The position numbers were made by a program, and so were the translations under genes. A model generated the notes under the pieces. It made no database searches, was not told where the DNA came from, and saw nothing but the letters and a program-made list of their open reading frames with translations. Positions 4,103-7,527 of a stretch of DNA of 7,527 nucleotides are shown here, one piece after another. This DNA comes from Candidatus Aminicenantota bacterium. Its GTDB lineage: Bacteria; Acidobacteriota; Aminicenantia; Aminicenantales; Aminicenantaceae. The first letter of the stretch is position 1, and each line of letters begins with the position of its first letter. The stretch covers positions 1 to 7,527 of the forward strand of contig JAUWVG010000098.1 of assembly GCA_030617525.1 (NCBI GenBank). The letters are read 5' to 3'.

Positions 4103-6805
4103 ATGGAATGCCCGAAGTGTCAGACAAATAATCCCAACGAGTCTAAATTCTGCATGGAGTGTGCGACGCCCCTTCCAGGGATTAGAGAGGCCGAACACAC
4201 CAAAACCCTTGAAACACCCAAAGAGGACTTGACCCGCGGGAGCACATTTGCAGGCCGATACGAAATTATTGAGGAACTCGGTAAAGGAGGGATGGGAAGG
4301 GTCTACAGAGTCGAGGACAAAAAGATAAAGCAGGAAATTGCCCTCAAGCTGATTAAGCCCGATATCGCCTCAGATAAAAAAACCATAGAACGTTTCAAGA
4401 ACGAATTGACAACAGCTCGAACCATCCGCCACAAGAACGTCTGTGCCATGTTTGACCTGGGGGAGGAAAAAGGCCAGCACTACATCACGATGGAGTACAT
4501 CTCAGGAGAGGATCTTAAGGGTTCTATAAGAAGGTTCGGCCATCTCCCGATTGGCAAATCCATATCGATTGCCGGTCAGATATGTGAAGGCCTGGCTGAG
4601 GCCCATAATCTTGGAGTCGTTCACCGTGATCTCAAACCAAACAACATTATGATAGATAAGGATGGGAATGCCCGGATTATGGACTTCGGGATTGCCCGCT
4701 CCATTAGGGAGAAAGGCATCACGGGTTCCGGAATCATGATTGGAACGCCCGAATACATGTCTCCCGAGCAGGTGGAAGCCAAGGATGTGGACCAGCGCTC
4801 GGACATCTATTCTCTGGGAGTCGTTCTCTATGAAATGACAACCGGAAGGCTTCCTTTTGAAGGGGATACACCCTTTGCCATCGGGATCAAACACAAGTCT
4901 GAAGCTCCCAAGGATCCCAAAGAATTCAATCCACAGATCCCCGACGATCTCAGCGCAGTCATCCTCAAATGCCTGGAAAAGGAAAAAGGAAAAAGATATC
5001 AGAATATTGGAGAGGTGAAATCGGAACTCGAGAAAATAGAGAAGGGCCTTCCTACAACTGATAGAGTTATCCCTAAGAAAAAGCCTCTCACCTCAAAAGA
5101 AATGACCGTCACCTTTAATTTTAAGAAGCTTTCTCTCCCTGTTTTAGCCTTTCTAGTAATTGTTGTTGTCTTCATTGCTGTTTTCCTAGGACGGAGCCCC
5201 AAATTAGATCCGGATCGTGTAGTCGTCGCTTCTTTTATAAATCAGACCGGAGATCCCAATCTTGATTTTGTCGGCCGGAGGGCCGCTGAGATGATTTCAC
5301 AGGGATTGAAGACAATAGTTGCTGTTGAAGTAGCCCCTATAGCCGAGTTTGATCTCGGTCAAGAGAAAAACGTGGAGGAAAAACACCTCCGCCGTCTTGC
5401 AAAAAATAACAAGGCGGCTCTTGTGATTTCCGGTGAATATTACCCGCAGGGGGAAAACCTGGCTTTCCATGCAAATATATATAACGCAATCGAACAAAAA
5501 CTGTCTCCATCTCCCGAGCCTATATCGGGGCAGAAAGAGAATCCTATCGAGGCTTTAGAAAAATTACGCAGTAACCTTATGAGTGTTGTGCTGCGCCTTC
5601 TTGATCCCCGAATGGAGATCTGGCTGACACTCGCCACATATACGCCTACGTATGAAGCTTTGGTCGAGTTTATAAAGGGCTTTGAATTCTTTGTGCGCGG
5701 GAAATATGAAGATTCAATTGAGTATTTTGACCGTGCGGCTGAAATCGATCCCAATTATTTATTGCCTCTTTACATGGCTGCCATAGCACATATAAATTCG
5801 GCGGGAAGCTTTTCTGTTGCTGCTCAATACTTAGAAAGAATCAAACAAATTCCTACCTTGTCCCAGGGCGAGAGAACCATGCAGGATTGGCTTGATGCCT
5901 GGCTCAAAGGAGATTATGAAAGCATGTTCAGGATTACGCAGCAACATGAGGCACGTGTTCCTGGAACAGCTCAAAGCTACGAGCTTGGTTTGGAAGCCAT
6001 CATAACAAACCGGCCCCATGTTGCCGTAGAGGCTTTGGCCCGTCTCGATCCTGAAGGCGAGCACATGAAAGACTGGATTGGATATTGGTCTGTTTTGACC
6101 CAAGCCCATCATATGATTGGCAATCATAAGCAGGAACTCAAAGAAGCCCTAAAGGCTCAAGAGCAGTATCCAGAGAGCTGGTCGCCTCTGTCGTATAAAA
6201 TTCAGGCCCTATCAGCTTTAGGCAGGCTGGATAAGGTTTATAAAGTGCTGGAAGAAAGCTATGCTAAACCTCTGACAGATTATTGGAATTCAGCTCGCCT
6301 CATGGTGTCAGCCGGAGCGGAATTTAAAGCGCATGGTTATGATGACGCGGCGGCTGAGATGTTCGAACAAGCTCTCTCCTGGTTGAGGCAGAAATCTCCA
6401 GAAGAACAGTCTGATTATATGAAATATCAACTTGCCCTAGCTTATGCTTACTCTCAGAATTGGGGAGAGGCACGAACTCTTTTTAAAGAGCTGCATGAGT
6501 TATATCCAGAAAGCTTAACATATCTTGGTAATCTCGGACTCCTTGCTGCCAGAACTGGTGATAGGGAGGAAGCGCTCCGGATTTTCGAACTCTTGAAGAA
6601 CTGGGACAAGCCCTATATTTTTGGAAGCCATACCTTTTGGCAGGCTGTGATCGCGGCTGCTCTGGACGAAAAAGAACGGGCCACTACCTTGCTGCGTGAT
6701 GCCCTTTCTCAAGGTCAAAGGCATTCCAATCTTTACTGCATCATGTCTTTGGAGCCGCTCTGGGACTACCCCGCGTTTATAGAACTGCTCAAGCCCCGCG
6801 AATAG
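4103..6805 (+). CDS. Receptor-type Ser/Thr protein kinase: zinc ribbon, kinase, membrane helix, TolB-like domain, TPRs
   Basis: Residues are numbered from the upstream ATG at 4097. A zinc ribbon holds Cys5, Cys8, Cys19 and Cys22. The kinase domain (about 55-314) is complete: GKGGMG loop at 62-67, Lys84 in the ALK motif, Glu103, HRDLKPNN with catalytic Asp178, DFG at 196-198, GTPEYMSPE at 216-224, Asp236 and Arg300. Its 'RD' type suggests activation by loop phosphorylation. One membrane helix (about 345-364) puts the remaining ~538 residues outside the cytoplasm. These are a TolB/FlgO-like domain (374 to about 518, RVVVASFINQTGDPNLDFVG) and a tetratricopeptide array (about 524-890, for example GKYEDSIEYFDRAAEIDPNY). 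The LEPLWDYPAFIELLKP ending is typical of this architecture. The start at 4103 is preferred because AGAGGG (4089-4094) is then 8 bases away, against 2 for 4097. A phosphatase follows 141 bp downstream. The sensed ligand and the kinase targets are unknown. Confidence 0.95.
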   Translation: MECPKCQTNNPNESKFCMECATPLPGIREAEHTKTLETPKEDLTRGSTFAGRYEIIEELGKGGMGRVYRVEDKKIKQEIALKLIKPDIASDKKTIERFKNELTTARTIRHKNVCAMFDLGEEKGQHYITMEYISGEDLKGSIRRFGHLPIGKSISIAGQICEGLAEAHNLGVVHRDLKPNNIMIDKDGNARIMDFGIARSIREKGITGSGIMIGTPEYMSPEQVEAKDVDQRSDIYSLGVVLYEMTTGRLPFEGDTPFAIGIKHKSEAPKDPKEFNPQIPDDLSAVILKCLEKEKGKRYQNIGEVKSELEKIEKGLPTTDRVIPKKKPLTSKEMTVTFNFKKLSLPVLAFLVIVVVFIAVFLGRSPKLDPDRVVVASFINQTGDPNLDFVGRRAAEMISQGLKTIVAVEVAPIAEFDLGQEKNVEEKHLRRLAKNNKAALVISGEYYPQGENLAFHANIYNAIEQKLSPSPEPISGQKENPIEALEKLRSNLMSVVLRLLDPRMEIWLTLATYTPTYEALVEFIKGFEFFVRGKYEDSIEYFDRAAEIDPNYLLPLYMAAIAHINSAGSFSVAAQYLERIKQIPTLSQGERTMQDWLDAWLKGDYESMFRITQQHEARVPGTAQSYELGLEAIITNRPHVAVEALARLDPEGEHMKDWIGYWSVLTQAHHMIGNHKQELKEALKAQEQYPESWSPLSYKIQALSALGRLDKVYKVLEESYAKPLTDYWNSARLMVSAGAEFKAHGYDDAAAEMFEQALSWLRQKSPEEQSDYMKYQLALAYAYSQNWGEARTLFKELHELYPESLTYLGNLGLLAARTGDREEALRIFELLKNWDKPYIFGSHTFWQAVIAAALDEKERATTLLRDALSQGQRHSNLYCIMSLEPLWDYPAFIELLKPRE

Positions 6806-6915
6806 ATCTGATAAGTACCACTCGCTGTCTAATAAAAGTATAAACGGCAAATCCTCAAATTGAAGATGATTTTGTAGTTTTTTCCCAAATATATAGAGAT
6901 TGTACCGTGGAGACA

Positions 6916-6924
6916 TGCTAATAT
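6916..6924 (+). promoter_or_regulatory. Possible extended -10 promoter of the phosphatase gene
   Basis: TGC-TAATAT forms an extended -10 about 22 bases before the ATG at 6947, but no good -35 is present at the right distance. If it is used, the phosphatase can be expressed separately from the kinase. If not, it depends on read-through. Confidence 0.3.
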
Positions 6925-6933
6925 ACGCCTTTT

Positions 6934-6938
6934 GGAGG
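6934..6938 (+). promoter_or_regulatory. Ribosome binding site of the phosphatase gene
   Basis: GGAGG lies 8 bases before the ATG at 6947. It is the strongest ribosome site in the window and fixes this start over the later in-frame ATG at residue 15. Confidence 0.8.
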
Positions 6939-6946
6939 AACTTCAA

Positions 6947-7527
6947 ATGCCGATAGACGATTCCCTGGAATTGGACAATTTTGAGACTATGACACGCGAA
7001 ACAATCCCTCGTCCCGGGGAGATTCCAAAAATCTCCGGATTCGATATCTATGGGGAATCCATCCCGATCCGCGGGCCTGTGGGCGGGGATCATATCATCT
7101 ATCTCGATTTCAAGAACAGATACGATCTGGATGAAGAGATCAAGGAGGTTTCACAAGACGAGCGTTTCACTCCGCAGAGCAAAGACCGGATTATCGCCAA
7201 TATCCATTCTTTGAAGACCAAAGCTGGATTGCTCATCGCGGATGTTTCCGGCCATTACAAAACTGATTTTTCCTTTGCCTCACGCCTGCATGATTCTTTT
7301 TTGATCAGTGTTCTTTATGAGATCGAAGGCCGTGGGGATGTGACTCCGAATCTTTTCAGGAAGCTGAACACGCGGCTCTATAATTCCTCAAGCTTCGATA
7401 AATACATCACTATGATCTACGGCGAAATTTCCGAAGCCGGAGCCTTCAAATTCATTTCAGCCGGACATCCTTTTCCCCTGATATATTCCCGTAAACAGGA
7501 GAGGCTGCGGCCTGCCGCCGTGTCCGG
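6947..7527 (+). CDS. SpoIIE/RsbU-like PP2C-type protein phosphatase (C-terminus beyond window)
   Basis: The frame is open to the window edge, giving 193 residues. After a short leader the sequence enters a PPM/SpoIIE phosphatase domain directly, with no PAS, GAF or receiver domain in front. Visible motifs are GGD at 46-48 (metal ligand Asp48), LLIADVSGH at 95-103 (Asp99, the second metal-binding segment), a helix with SRLHDSFLISVLYE (112-125), and the beta-hairpin YITMIYGEIS...FKFISAGHPFPLIYS (153-181). The usual GGDxYD box is replaced by GGDHIIYLDF, a longer loop after the Asp. The final metal-binding 'DG' segment is not in the window. These enzymes remove phosphate from Ser/Thr of anti-sigma antagonists or other proteins using Mn/Mg. 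Position right after a receptor kinase on the same strand suggests a functional pair, which is inference. Confidence 0.88.
   Translation, partial: MPIDDSLELDNFETMTRETIPRPGEIPKISGFDIYGESIPIRGPVGGDHIIYLDFKNRYDLDEEIKEVSQDERFTPQSKDRIIANIHSLKTKAGLLIADVSGHYKTDFSFASRLHDSFLISVLYEIEGRGDVTPNLFRKLNTRLYNSSSFDKYITMIYGEISEAGAFKFISAGHPFPLIYSRKQERLRPAAVS

Larger units (their letters stand above)
6806..6946. other. 141-bp A/T-rich spacer between kinase and phosphatase genes
   Basis: No strong terminator is visible. A weak stem (ATCCTCAA at 6851-6858 against TTGAAGAT at 6860-6867, with one mismatch) precedes a short T-run (6876-6883), so partial termination is possible. A minus-strand reading frame across this spacer into both genes is a shadow, because both flanking genes have strong family matches on the plus strand. 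Confidence 0.4.

Noticed and set aside
6515..7093. Minus-strand frame of 192 codons across the kinase-phosphatase gap
   Set aside because: It is antisense to the conserved kinase C-terminus and the phosphatase N-terminus, both strong matches. No ribosome site or family resemblance seen.

Overview
The window reads as chromosomal DNA from an Acidobacteriota-like bacterium, with Candidatus Aminicenantes a good guess. This rests on gene content, not on a marker gene. A PadR repressor drives a long FtsX/MacB-type 'orphan' permease with an N-terminal prefix domain. A zinc-ribbon/Ser-Thr kinase/TolB-like/TPR receptor sits next to a SpoIIE-type PP2C phosphatase. Both arrangements are amplified in that group.

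Layout: (1) Bases 1-2321, minus strand, hold the first 773 residues of the permease, open without a stop to the window edge. It is preceded by padR (2352-2690, minus), and the two form an operon with a 30-bp gap. The operon promoter is a full-consensus TTGACA-N17-TATAAT on the minus strand. Its -10 and whole spacer lie inside a 43-bp near-perfect palindrome (2701-2743), the likely PadR autoregulatory operator. (2) Divergently, 2856-3230 (plus) encodes a 124-residue four-helix membrane protein of unknown function. It has its own TTGACA-N17-TATCTT promoter and a separate 23-bp palindrome just upstream. (3) Bases 3231-3507 carry no protein gene. They do hold an imperfect 22-bp direct repeat, an 18-bp palindrome, a plausible promoter (TTGACA-N17-TACATT), and about 60 bp further on a structured hairpin with a T-run. 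Together these look like a short transcription unit, or an attenuator that could be read antisense into the next gene. (4) Bases 3508-3990 (minus) encode a NYN-domain (PIN-like) putative RNase. (5) Divergent promoters at 4010-4073 lead to a 900-residue receptor Ser/Thr kinase (4103-6805, plus). After 141 bp comes the first 193 residues of a SpoIIE/RsbU-like PP2C phosphatase (6947 to the window end).

Two modules can be proposed. One is a self-regulated PadR-permease operon, probably handling toxic compounds or envelope stress. The other is a kinase-phosphatase signalling pair, in which a periplasmic TolB-like/TPR domain would sense a ligand or partner, the cytoplasmic kinase would phosphorylate targets and the phosphatase would reverse or redirect the signal. 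I see no clearly new multi-gene system. The most unusual material is regulatory: the promoter embedded in the PadR palindrome, and the structured element between the membrane protein and the NYN gene.
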